Shown here: in pieces, positions 22,095 to 27,812 of the stretch | Numbering within the stretch: the stretch's first letter is position 1 | Layout: each line of letters begins with the position of its first letter | Virus record (IMG/VR): IMGVR_UViG_3300037042_002382 | Span: 1-31,719 of that record | Reading direction: 5' to 3' (one strand) | From: a virus | Length of the DNA stretch: 31,719 bases | Notes under the pieces: generated by a model | The model's database searches: none | What the model was told of the DNA's origin: nothing | The model's input: the letters and a program-made list of their open reading frames with translations, nothing else | Translations under genes and position numbers: made by a program

Positions 22095-22285
22095 GAGCCC
22101 TCCTCAGATGCATGGGTGACGATGTTGTGCGCAAGTTCCTGTGCTTGCTCTGTGGTCATGTCGAGAGTGACAACGCTCCACGGGCTCCTCATGCGGGAGC
22201 CCTCGATGGCGTTGCCGAGATAGCAGGTGATCTGTTCCTGGAGGGGCAACGCGGCCCCTCCGATCTGCACCTTGAGCGTGACCAT
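22091..22285 (-). CDS. Small hypothetical protein
   Basis: A 64-residue protein starting at ATG 22285, four bases after the ERF stop, with no clear ribosome site; translation is probably coupled to ERF. It ends in an ATGA overlap with the next gene. The first half is beta-like (MVTLKVQIGGAALPL), the second helical (TTEQAQELAHNIVTHASEE). It has one cysteine. No family is recognised. Confidence 0.6.
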   Translation of the reverse strand: MVTLKVQIGGAALPLQEQITCYLGNAIEGSRMRSPWSVVTLDMTTEQAQELAHNIVTHASEEGS

Positions 22286-22289
22286 GTCG

Positions 22290-22952
22290 TTACAGATTGT
22301 TGGCGGCGTCCGCCGCTGCTGCTTTCTTTGCAGCGCTGGCAGCCTGGAGCACTTCCATGCCGTACTGCTGGAGATCGCTGTGCTTCATCTTCGTGGTGTC
22401 TTTCAGCATGTCGAGCTTGTACTTGTGCGCGACCGTGGTGACGTAGCCAATCCATTCCTTTCGGTCGAAGGTCTTGTCGCCAGCTTTGTAACCGGCACCT
22501 TCGTCGCCCGTCACGGCCGCGAGGGCGTCCTTTGTGGCTTCGCTGTCGTTGGCGCCTTCCTTACGACCGACAGCCTGCTCAGCGTCGTCGTCGCCAGCGA
22601 TGACACCGACGAGGGCCGCAAGGGCGTAGCGGCGGGCATAGGTGATTGCGCTGCCGTAGCCTTGCGGGTCCGCGACCTTCGGGGTAACGGGATAGATGCT
22701 GCTCACCCATTCACCGCTCGTATGGAGGAGAGTCGTTTCGAGGACAGTTCCCTCGAGGCCGGTGTTAACGGTCTGAATGATACTGAGGCCGTTGTCGTGG
22801 AGTTTCTGCCGGCAGGCATTCCAGACGGACTGGAGGTCGGCGTACTTCGTTTTGAAGAAGGGATTGTCGCTGAGCTCTGCCGCCATCATGGGTGTTTCCT
22901 GCATGGCGTGCATGGCGGCGGCGATCTTGATGATGCTTTCCGATCTGTTCAT
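22290..22952 (-). CDS. ERF family single-strand DNA annealing protein
   Basis: A 220-residue protein with the diagnostic ERF core: NPFFKTKYADL at 30-40 and DPQGYGSAITYARRYAL at about 95-111, followed by VGVIAGDDDAE. ERF proteins form rings on single strands and anneal complementary DNA; in phages such as P22 they circularise or recombine the genome. The C-terminal third is Ala/Lys-rich and variable, probably a partner-binding tail. AGGAGG precedes ATG 22952. The gene lies between the regulator and replication genes. The call is secure. Confidence 0.92.
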   Translation of the reverse strand: MNRSESIIKIAAAMHAMQETPMMAAELSDNPFFKTKYADLQSVWNACRQKLHDNGLSIIQTVNTGLEGTVLETTLLHTSGEWVSSIYPVTPKVADPQGYGSAITYARRYALAALVGVIAGDDDAEQAVGRKEGANDSEATKDALAAVTGDEGAGYKAGDKTFDRKEWIGYVTTVAHKYKLDMLKDTTKMKHSDLQQYGMEVLQAASAAKKAAAADAANNL

Positions 22953-22973
22953 GTGTGCCTCCTGGGGCCGGTG

Positions 22974-23195
22974 CTACCGGCTGGTATAGCGGCCGGCTTC
23001 GAGCTGTGCGCTCGTAAGTCCGGTCAAGGTGGTGATGCGTTCCAGCCGATCGCCAGTCGGGATGGCGATGCCGGCGACATATCGCGACACCATGTTCTGG
23101 CTCGCGCCCGTCCTGACAGAGAGTTCGCGCTGACTCATGCCGTTCTTCTTCAGCCAGAGAGCCAGCGGGCTTTCGTAGTGCAGTTGTTTAATCAC
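22974..23195 (-). CDS. XRE-type helix-turn-helix regulator
   Basis: A 73-residue Cro-like protein with a helix-turn-helix at about residues 20-45 (MSQRELSVRTGASQNMVSRY) and a short C-terminal helix, no dimerisation domain beyond that. I place the start at GTG 23195, which has AAAGGAGG a few bases upstream; the longer frame starting TTG at 23210 would begin inside the ribosome site. It overlaps the 53-residue gene by 8 bases. A promoter with a repeated element lies 170 bases upstream, and a close copy of that element is in the promoter at 26337-26365, which suggests that this protein controls both. Confidence 0.8.
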   Translation of the reverse strand: MIKQLHYESPLALWLKKNGMSQRELSVRTGASQNMVSRYVAGIAIPTGDRLERITTLTGLTSAQLEAGRYTSR

Positions 23196-23349
23196 GACTC
23201 CTCCTTTCAACTTGCGGGTCCATGTCGAGCCCGTCCTGCTCTGCGGTCAGATCATCAACGATGTCCTGGAGCTTGCGGGCCATAGTGATGAAGCCCAACT
23301 GCTTGGCTTCCAGGATGAGTGCTTCCAACTTGCCGATCGCTTGTCTCAT
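23188..23349 (-). CDS. Small helical protein, first gene after internal early promoter
   Basis: A 53-residue protein starting at ATG 23349 with AGAGGAGG upstream. It begins MRQAIGKLEALILEAKQLG and is one or two amphipathic, possibly coiled-coil, helices with a charged tail. It is the first gene of the transcript from the promoter at 23367-23395 and is followed by the XRE gene with an 8-base overlap. A possible partner or anti-repressor of the regulator by position only. Confidence 0.65.
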   Translation of the reverse strand: MRQAIGKLEALILEAKQLGFITMARKLQDIVDDLTAEQDGLDMDPQVERRSRD

Positions 23350-23366
23350 TGGTTCCTCCTCTGTGT

Positions 23367-23395
23367 AGTGTACCACAACTACCACAATTTGTCAA
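23367..23395 (-). promoter_or_regulatory. Strong sigma70-type promoter with operator-like repeat
   Basis: On the minus strand, TTGACA (23390-23395), a 17-base spacer and TACACT (23367-23372). The spacer consists of two 9-bp direct repeats (plus strand ACCACAACT at 23372-23380 and ACCACAATT at 23381-23389). The promoter overlaps the last codons of the 77-residue gene and drives the 53-residue gene, the XRE regulator and ERF. Confidence 0.75.
23374..23389. promoter_or_regulatory. Candidate operator, copy 1
   Basis: Sixteen bases CACAACTACCACAATT between the -10 and -35 boxes. They match 14 of 16 positions with CACAACCACCACCATT at 26346-26361, which also lies between -10 and -35 of an early promoter. 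Binding here would block RNA polymerase. The neighbouring XRE regulator is the obvious candidate protein. Confidence 0.55.
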
Positions 23396-23612
23396 GGGTG
23401 TCGAAGATGGCGCCGGCCGCTTCCAGGTCGTCACTGTCAACAGTGTCTGCGTCGACGGCCACGGGCAGGCGGTCCTGGCATGGCGTTTTGCAGTTCAGGC
23501 ATGCGACGATACAGCAGATCGCGCAGCGCTCGGGTTCGGGCGATTCGTCAGTATCGTCGGCGGCCAGAAGCATCGGAGAAAGGGCCCTTGCGGGCCCCTC
23601 TGTTCTGCTCAC
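23379..23612 (-). CDS. Cys-rich putative zinc-binding small protein
   Basis: A 77-residue acidic protein with a cysteine cluster at 30-45 (CAICCIVACLNCKTPC), enough ligands for one or two zinc ions or a ribbon. The start is GTG 23612, overlapping the preceding stop as GTGA. Its N-terminal coding region contains a GGGCCC-GCAA-GGGCCC hairpin (23582-23597) followed by TTTCT, which may modulate translation or transcription. The last codons overlap a promoter. The function is unknown. Confidence 0.65.
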   Translation of the reverse strand: MSRTEGPARALSPMLLAADDTDESPEPERCAICCIVACLNCKTPCQDRLPVAVDADTVDSDDLEAAGAIFDTLDKLW

Positions 23613-23839
23613 TTCACGCCGCCCAGGCAGACGCCGGTTCCGTACCAGTCACACTTGCGGCCGGTGCAGTGCGGGCACTTCACGCGCTTGGGATTTGCTA
23701 CCAGATCCGCGCCCGCTTTGCCGTCGACTTTGAGGGCGACATCGTGGAGGGCGGCGGTCATGGCCATGCCGAGGAGGTTGTTGATCGACTGTTTCTCTCG
23801 GGCGGTCGGTTCGTTGGCGTAAACGTTTTTGCGGTTCAT
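23609..23839 (-). CDS. Small protein with C-terminal zinc ribbon
   Basis: A 76-residue basic protein from ATG 23839 (AAAGGAG upstream; ATGA overlap with the preceding gene). A helical part is followed by a zinc-ribbon-like end CPHCTGRKCDWYGTGVC (residues about 54-70), with C-x2-C and C-x8-C pairs. Such short ribbons are common in phage early proteins that bind nucleic acid. The region coding for its N-terminus contains one of the GGCGTAAACGTTTT words noted as a finding. The function is unknown. Confidence 0.65.
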   Translation of the reverse strand: MNRKNVYANEPTAREKQSINNLLGMAMTAALHDVALKVDGKAGADLVANPKRVKCPHCTGRKCDWYGTGVCLGGVK

Positions 23840-24162
23840 GTGGACTCCTTTGCCGGCGTGCCGGCGAGTTTCTTTTTGCTCTTGGTGCCGCTTGCGTTCC
23901 AGAACAGTGCGACGAGCGCTCTGACTCTGTGGTACCATTTGCCCTCATCGCTGAGCAGATTGATGTCACAGTCGTGGCCGAATCTATGAAGCGTGTCCAG
24001 GTCCTCTTTCGGGAGCTGCGCTTTGATGAGCGAAGCGCAGAGGTATGCCTCATTGCCGGCGATGAGAAGTTCCCTCACACCATAGTCGTCGAGATGCCCT
24101 GTCATGCCATCCAAGACATAGGTGCTGTTGTCGATTGCGTGAACCTGATTCTTGTTGAGCAT
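23836..24162 (-). CDS. Hypothetical early protein
   Basis: A 108-residue protein with AAAGGAG before ATG 24162. It is mixed alpha/beta, acidic in the middle (DDYGVRELLIAGNEAYLCAS) and basic at the end (TKSKKKLAGTPAKEST). Two cysteines and three histidines are dispersed without a clear motif. No family is recognised. It is part of the early cluster read from the 26337-26365 promoter. Confidence 0.65.
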   Translation of the reverse strand: MLNKNQVHAIDNSTYVLDGMTGHLDDYGVRELLIAGNEAYLCASLIKAQLPKEDLDTLHRFGHDCDINLLSDEGKWYHRVRALVALFWNASGTKSKKKLAGTPAKEST

Positions 24163-24172
24163 GTCGTCTCCT

Positions 24173-24475
24173 TTAGCGGCCGGTTGACCGGCCGCTGGCG
24201 TCGTAGCAGGACCGCTTGATGTCCTGGAGTTTGTCGAGTGCGTTCATGTATTCCAAGTTCTTCAGGTCGGCTGCGTCGCGCAGGATCACCGCATTGCGGA
24301 GGACCTCCGCGTATGCCTGCAGCTTGCTGTCGTCACCGAGGTGGACCTTGTCGTCGTAGACCATGTGGCCGTCCCGCCAGACTTCGATGAGGTGGCCGCC
24401 GTCCATGTGGCGAATCTTGAGCGAGTAGGTGCTGCTGGCAGTTCCGGTGGTGATGCAAGCGTACTTGTTGTTCAT
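24173..24475 (-). CDS. Hypothetical early protein
   Basis: A 100-residue protein from ATG 24475 with GGGAGG upstream; longer frames are rejected because they enter the upstream gene without a ribosome site. The N-terminal half is beta-rich (MNNKYACITTGTASSTYSLK), the second half a charged helix (LQAYAEVLRNAVILRDAADL). It may be a small two-layer protein. The function is unknown. Confidence 0.65.
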   Translation of the reverse strand: MNNKYACITTGTASSTYSLKIRHMDGGHLIEVWRDGHMVYDDKVHLGDDSKLQAYAEVLRNAVILRDAADLKNLEYMNALDKLQDIKRSCYDASGRSTGR

Positions 24476-24726
24476 ACTGGCCTCCCGGCGGTGTGAAAGT
24501 GCATCTTGCCATCCTGGTCCCATGTTGCCCAAGACTGGCTGCCATCGCGGTACAAGACTCGGACGTATTCGGCGCCGGTGTCGCGCGTGCACTCAGTGCT
24601 ATGCGAAACCGCATCGTCGCATTCGTCGTACAAACTTGCTGCGACCTCTGAATCGCTCCAGGGGTGTGTTGCTACCTGGCGAGTATGCGCTACTGCTTTC
24701 TGTGCCTGTGTTCGTTCGCGTGTCAT
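24472..24726 (-). CDS. Hypothetical early protein
   Basis: An 84-residue protein from ATG 24726 with GAGGAGG upstream and an ATGA overlap with the next gene. The first third is basic and helical (MTRERTQAQKAVAHTRQVA), the last third is rich in Trp, Asp, His and Tyr, with two Cys and several His in the middle. No recognisable motif. The function is unknown. Confidence 0.65.
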   Translation of the reverse strand: MTRERTQAQKAVAHTRQVATHPWSDSEVAASLYDECDDAVSHSTECTRDTGAEYVRVLYRDGSQSWATWDQDGKMHFHTAGRPV

Positions 24727-24821
24727 ACGTGCCTCCTCGTTGATGTGCGGCTCCTCACTTTCGCGGTTGGAGCCGTCGCTCTGCGGCCGGTGTTGTAGAC
24801 GCCCGCCGGCAGGCGGTTGCT

Positions 24822-25103
24822 TCAAGCCGTTTCGTACTCCCAGGTGTCCTTATACTGCTTTTCGTATTCGACGATGCTCTCCAGGCCGGAGACGAGCTGC
24901 GGGATGGTTTCGTTGCCGTCTGTCAGGTATTGGTCCAGGTCCTGCGCGATGAGCGTTTGGAGTGTCGTCGCGCTTTGGGTCGTCGTCCTGATGCCGGTCA
25001 GGAACCGCAGCACTCGGAGGAGTGCTGCGCTGTCGATCATGCCCGTATGGTACCGCTTGAGTGTCGCGTCAAGCCCTGTCGTCAGACTTTCTGTGTTTGC
25101 CAT
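24822..25103 (-). CDS. Hypothetical helical early protein
   Basis: A 93-residue protein from ATG 25103 with AGGAGG upstream, one base after the preceding stop TGA. It is helical throughout (DATLKRYHTGMIDSAALLRV, then ALTLQ-like Thr-rich stretch), Thr- and Leu-rich, with an acidic end. No cysteines. The function is unknown. The 95-base gap between it and the next gene holds a small CCGCC-TGCC-GGCGG hairpin and nothing else I can name. Confidence 0.6.
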   Translation of the reverse strand: MANTESLTTGLDATLKRYHTGMIDSAALLRVLRFLTGIRTTTQSATTLQTLIAQDLDQYLTDGNETIPQLVSGLESIVEYEKQYKDTWEYETA

Positions 25104-25104
25104 G

Positions 25105-25290
25105 TCAGTCCTCCTGGATGTCGTTGAGTGCTTCATTGAGCTGCTCGATGCCCGCTTTGATGCGGTCCCGAGCGTTGACCGTCATGCCGCCCATGCCGAC
25201 GTACATGTCGATGCCGTCCAGGTCATCCTGGAGGCGCTTGATGTCGTCTCTGAGATTGTCTGCTTCCTGCGCGTTGATGGTCGGGGTCAT
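25105..25290 (-). CDS. Small coiled-coil protein
   Basis: A 61-residue acidic protein beginning MTPTINAQEADNLRDDIKRL, almost entirely helical with heptad-like spacing of Leu and Ile. The start ATG 25290 overlaps the preceding stop as ATGA. Probably forms an oligomer. The function is unknown. Confidence 0.6.
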   Translation of the reverse strand: MTPTINAQEADNLRDDIKRLQDDLDGIDMYVGMGGMTVNARDRIKAGIEQLNEALNDIQED

Positions 25291-25535
25291 ATCATCATCT
25301 CCTTGACGCTTCTGAGTGCCGCCACAAGTGCCGTGTCATCGTTGCCCTTTTCCTGCCACGCCTTCATTGCCGCTATCATCTCCCAGCCAGCCTTCTTCAC
25401 TTCGTGGTCTGTGGAATCGAGTGCCATCCCGTGCAGCGTCTGGATGCGCGCCAGCCATTTGTCGCTGAACTTGCCGTCAACAAGCCCTTCGTCGATCGTG
25501 ATGTTGATTGCCTTGACCAGCTCCTTGCGTGTCAT
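25287..25535 (-). CDS. Hypothetical early protein
   Basis: An 82-residue helical protein beginning MTRKELVKAINITIDEGLVD, with Trp residues in KWLARIQTLHGM and EMIAAMKAWQEKG that look like a helical bundle core. ATG 25535 overlaps the preceding stop as ATGA. No cysteine. The function is unknown. Confidence 0.6.
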   Translation of the reverse strand: MTRKELVKAINITIDEGLVDGKFSDKWLARIQTLHGMALDSTDHEVKKAGWEMIAAMKAWQEKGNDDTALVAALRSVKEMMI

Positions 25536-25777
25536 GACTGTCTCCTTTGCAGGCGTCTCTGCGCTTGCTCTTTTTGCTCTGTCTGGATCGCGTTGACCGT
25601 TTCGAGGAACCGGCCGAGTGCCCGTTCCAACCGCTCCTCTTGCTCTGCTGAGGTATGCTGTCCGCAGGCGATGTCCTCGAGCTCCTCGACGTCAAGTTCG
25701 TCGAGGAGGTTCATGATGTGCTGTCCGTTCGCGCTGTCCTGGATGTTGAGGTCGTCGAGTCTGTCGTTGTGTCTCAT
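25532..25777 (-). CDS. Small acidic/coiled-coil early protein
   Basis: An 81-residue protein with AAGGAG before ATG 25777. The first half is acidic (LLDELDVEELEDIACG), the second a charged helix with Gln and Arg (EQAQRRLQRRQS). It is opposite-charged at its two ends, suggesting self-association or binding to nucleic acid or another early protein. The function is unknown. Confidence 0.6.
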   Translation of the reverse strand: MRHNDRLDDLNIQDSANGQHIMNLLDELDVEELEDIACGQHTSAEQEERLERALGRFLETVNAIQTEQKEQAQRRLQRRQS

Positions 25778-25793
25778 GGTGCTCTCCTTAGTG

Positions 25794-26042
25794 TTAGTAG
25801 GTTGCCCGAGCGATTGCCTCGAGGAGGAGGCTCAGGTGTCCGGCGAGGTCGTCGAGTTGGATGTTGTTCAGTTTGTTGCCGTCGAGGAGCTGGGTCAGCT
25901 TGCTGTGCTGCTTGCGGAGGTCGTCGAGTGTCGTGAAGTCCCGCTCGATCTGCGCATTCAGTTGCTTGCGATCCTGTTCGAGTTCTGCTACGGTGTAGTT
26001 GCGTTCGAGTTCAGCCTGGCGGGTTGCGGCGTCTCTTATCAT
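25794..26042 (-). CDS. Coiled-coil early protein, first gene of the early operon
   Basis: An 82-residue protein with AAAAGGAG before ATG 26042. It is helical and charged (ELEQDRKQLNAQIERDFTTL), with long Leu spacing typical of a coiled coil. It is the first reading frame after the early promoter and a leader of about 290 bases. The function is unknown. Confidence 0.65.
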   Translation of the reverse strand: MIRDAATRQAELERNYTVAELEQDRKQLNAQIERDFTTLDDLRKQHSKLTQLLDGNKLNNIQLDDLAGHLSLLLEAIARATY

Positions 26043-26154
26043 GGTAGTCTCCTTTTGTTGCGGATGGTGTTCGTCGTCTCAGCGGGTTCAGGGTTCCCGT
26101 CTCCAGGAGCCCTCAGCCTGTCGGCTGTCGCGTCAGCGGTTCTGCTATCGATGA

Positions 26155-26189
26155 CCGGCCCCTTGCGCCGGATTCCGACCCTTGCGGGT
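26155..26189 (-). promoter_or_regulatory. Two GCAA hairpins in the early leader
   Basis: Read on the minus strand, ACCC-GCAA-GGGT (26178-26189) and CCGGC-GCAAGGG-GCCGG (26155-26171) lie next to each other in the untranslated leader of the early transcript. GNRA-type loops are typical binding sites for RNA-binding proteins or tertiary contacts. No boxA-like word is evident, so an antitermination role is only a possibility. The rest of the leader from 26043 to about 26330 holds no gene I can support. Confidence 0.35.
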
Positions 26190-26336
26190 GAGCGGATGGT
26201 GCCGCTGCTGTTGGTTTGTTTGGTCCGGTCCTGGCGTCCTCGGTTTCCGGTCGATCCTCGCGCTTGCCCGCTTGGTGGGGTCCGCTGCGCTTCTGGTTGT
26301 CAAGGTTCGTCTTGCGCTTGCTGCCTTGCTGACAGC

Positions 26337-26365
26337 AGTATATCACACAACCACCACCATTGGAA
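26337..26365 (-). promoter_or_regulatory. Putative early promoter with extended -10 and operator copy 2
   Basis: On the minus strand, -35-like TTCCAA (26360-26365), a 17-base spacer and TATACT (26337-26342) with TG one base upstream (extended -10). The spacer and -35 carry CACAACCACCACCATT (plus strand 26346-26361), close to the element in the promoter at 23367-23395. It would drive the small-gene cluster 26042-23379. The poor -35 and the repeat array upstream are compatible with activation by a protein. Confidence 0.6.
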
Positions 26366-26410
26366 GGGCTCAATTGTGGAGAAGCATACACATTTGAGGT
26401 CGAAAGAGCC

Positions 26411-26667
26411 CAAGACAGGCTCAACGGGCGTTGACACAGGTTTCGCATGCTTGTCGCGTTTCATGTGAGAACGTCCAAGACAGGCTCAACTCCTCACGAA
26501 GAACGGCGACGCCACGACAAGGCTTGCCAGGCTCATCTATGGAATAAGGCCCGCGACAGGCTTGTTTACTGACGAAGCCCCACAACAGGCTCCACAGGCC
26601 CCACAGCGGGCGCAGCCCAAGACAGGCTCTGCAGGCCGCGTCATGGGTGACGTCTCGCACAAGGCTC
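26411..26667. repeat. Array of about eight degenerate repeats upstream of the early promoter
   Basis: The core CAAGACAGGCTC (plus strand) or close variants start at 26411, 26476, 26514, 26552, 26581, 26618 and 26656, with a weaker copy at 26432. Spacings from 26476 on are 38, 38, 29, 37 and 38 bases, so not multiples of three. On the minus strand the best copies read GAGCCTGTCTTGGGCT, a small AGCC/GGCT stem-loop. Half units (GCCTG) precede several copies. The stretch has no convincing gene. Function unknown: regulatory binding sites, packaging site or secondary origin are possible. Confidence 0.6.
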
Positions 26668-26688
26668 TGCAGGCTCGTCTGCGCCTTA

Positions 26689-26773
26689 CTACCTGGCGGT
26701 TGCTCTTTTCTGCTTTCGTGCTAGCGTATTGATGTCGGGTCCCATTCCAGGTGCCCTCCTTCACGGACCCGAC
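26689..26773 (-). other. Hairpin with ribosome site in its loop and an 18-codon ORF
   Basis: GTCGGGTCC (26734-26742) and GGACCCGAC (26765-26773) form a perfect 9-bp inverted repeat with a 22-base loop. On the minus strand the loop contains AAGGAGG followed 9 bases later by ATG (26743-26745), which opens an 18-codon frame, MGPDINTLARKQKRATAR, ending in TAG at 26689-26691. This could be a leader peptide or a translation-controlled element; it may also be chance. Confidence 0.3.
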
Positions 26774-26778
26774 CTTAT

Positions 26779-26836
26779 GGCCCTGGCTCCGGTGAGGAGT
26801 TCTAGATCTCGCGGGTTCGACTCCCGCCCAGGCCCA
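26779..26836 (+). other. tRNA-like element lacking the anticodon arm (possible attachment site)
   Basis: A perfect T-arm (GCGGG-TTCGACT-CCCGC, 26811-26827) is followed by CCAGGCCC, which pairs with GGCCCTGG at 26779-26786 with a single mismatch. CTCC-GGTGA-GGAG (26787-26799) resembles a D-arm. Only 11 bases remain between D-arm and T-arm, so there is no room for an anticodon arm and it is not a functional tRNA. The 3' half of tRNA genes is a common phage integration target, so this may be a phage attachment core. No integrase is in the window. Confidence 0.4.
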
Positions 26837-26837
26837 A

Positions 26838-26866
26838 ATACAAAACGGCCGGCGTGATCCCGGCCG
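26838..26866 (-). terminator. Rho-independent terminator after the lysis genes
   Basis: On the minus strand CGGCCGG (26860-26866) pairs with CCGGCCG (26846-26852) around a 7-base loop and is followed by TTTTGTATTT. It lies 27 bases after the stop of the last lysis gene and ends the late tail-lysis transcript. On the plus strand the same stem is followed by CTTCGCTTTT, so it may work both ways. Confidence 0.85.
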
Positions 26867-26892
26867 CTTCGCTTTTCCTATCCTGGCTTGCG

Positions 26893-27189
26893 TCAGAGTT
26901 TCGGGGTGTAGGCTGCCTTCAGGGCGAGGACCAATGTGTGCAGGTAGTTGGACCCTCGACTCACGAGAATGCCCGTCAGGCCGTAGTCGGCATACCGCGC
27001 GACCTCATTCGGGATCGGCAAGTCGAGCGCAGCCATCACGCCGACGCTCCAGGTCACCGTCATGAAGATGCCGATGGCAAGAGCGAGAGGGGATTTCCAC
27101 TTCGAGGTGGGGCTGTCCTCTTTGAAGAAGATGTTGACCAGGGCCTCGACGATGATGGCGAGGACGAAGATGATGAGGAGTTTATCCAT
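26893..27189 (-). CDS. Putative holin
   Basis: A 98-residue membrane protein from ATG 27189 (AAAGGAG upstream), overlapping the endolysin gene by 8 bases. Residues 3-21 (KLLIIFVLAIIVEALVNIF) and 43-66 (PLALAIGIFMTVTWSVGVMA and onward) are two clear membrane segments; a third weaker one may lie near 76-92, with ISRGSNYLH-like VSRGSNYLHTL. Small two- or three-segment membrane proteins next to the endolysin are normally holins, which time the release of endolysin to the cell wall. It is the last gene of the late transcript before the terminator. Confidence 0.7.
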   Translation of the reverse strand: MDKLLIIFVLAIIVEALVNIFFKEDSPTSKWKSPLALAIGIFMTVTWSVGVMAALDLPIPNEVARYADYGLTGILVSRGSNYLHTLVLALKAAYTPKL

Positions 27190-27784
27190 GTGGTTCTCCT
27201 TTCCAGCAGACCCAGGCAAGGGTCAGCCGGTCGACGGCCCCGGGCGGGCACCCAGCTTCAGGGGTCCAGGTCACCGGTTCGTTGTACCTGCCGGACGTGA
27301 TCATGAATTGCTTGACCGAGACTTCCTCTGGCGTAAACGATAATATCTCGCGCTGGATGCGATTCACGGCGGCGGGCCAGTTTGCGTCCGACGCGTAGTG
27401 TTTGGCGACGCCCTCGAGCGAGAGCGGGTCCAGCTTGAGATCGATGCAAGTCGTGTATCGCCAGTTCGTCGGGTTCAGGTGCCGGCTCTTGACCCAGCGA
27501 AACGTGTTCAGGATGCAGGCCGTGAACGAGGCGAACTTGCTCTCGCTGGTCGGCCCCGAGTCGGCGATGCCCCAGTTGGTGCAGTTGTAGTACGGTGCCT
27601 TGCTCCAGCCGTGCCGGCCGAGATTGCTCTCTTGCTTGCAGATGGCCATCATGAGGTCCGCCGCGATGCCTGTCTCCTGTTCGGCCTGGAGGAACACCTT
27701 GCCGAGCCCAGCGAGCGGCGACGCTTTCAAGTAGTTGTCGCATTGCTTCACCGTCATGAAGGAGCTTCTCAGCACCATTGTCAT
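27182..27784 (-). CDS. Endolysin, glucosaminidase (GH73)-like
   Basis: A 200-residue peptidoglycan hydrolase. I choose ATG 27784, with TGGAGGC six bases upstream; the open frame continues further up but through the next gene's end. Residues 18-75 contain a helical start, then MMAICKQESNLGRHGWSK (catalytic Glu about residue 52) and YYNCTNWGI, the pattern of N-acetylglucosaminidase domains (E-S-x-x-G ... NxxGI). No signal peptide is seen, so export depends on the holin. The last 40 residues, with a Trp/Cys-rich end, may bind the wall. A transglycosylase-type lysozyme is the alternative. Confidence 0.75.
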   Translation of the reverse strand: MTMVLRSSFMTVKQCDNYLKASPLAGLGKVFLQAEQETGIAADLMMAICKQESNLGRHGWSKAPYYNCTNWGIADSGPTSESKFASFTACILNTFRWVKSRHLNPTNWRYTTCIDLKLDPLSLEGVAKHYASDANWPAAVNRIQREILSFTPEEVSVKQFMITSGRYNEPVTWTPEAGCPPGAVDRLTLAWVCWKGEPHG

Positions 27785-27812
27785 GATTGCCTCCAGGGGA
27801 TCGAAGCCGCCC

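Noticed and set aside
26113-26448. 111-codon frame over the early leader
   Set aside because: It begins upstream of the predicted promoter, has no ribosome site, and the composition is low-complexity and basic; I read the stretch as untranslated leader.
26411-26667. CRISPR array
   Set aside because: Cores are only 12-16 bp, degenerate and unevenly spaced (29-65 bp), and no cas gene is present.
26421-26764. Two overlapping Cys-rich frames (79 and 75 codons) on the minus strand in the repeat array
   Set aside because: Both start at GTG without ribosome site, the repeats shift codon phase along the array, and no fold is evident.
26779-26836. Functional tRNA gene
   Set aside because: There is no space for an anticodon arm between the D-like and T arms.
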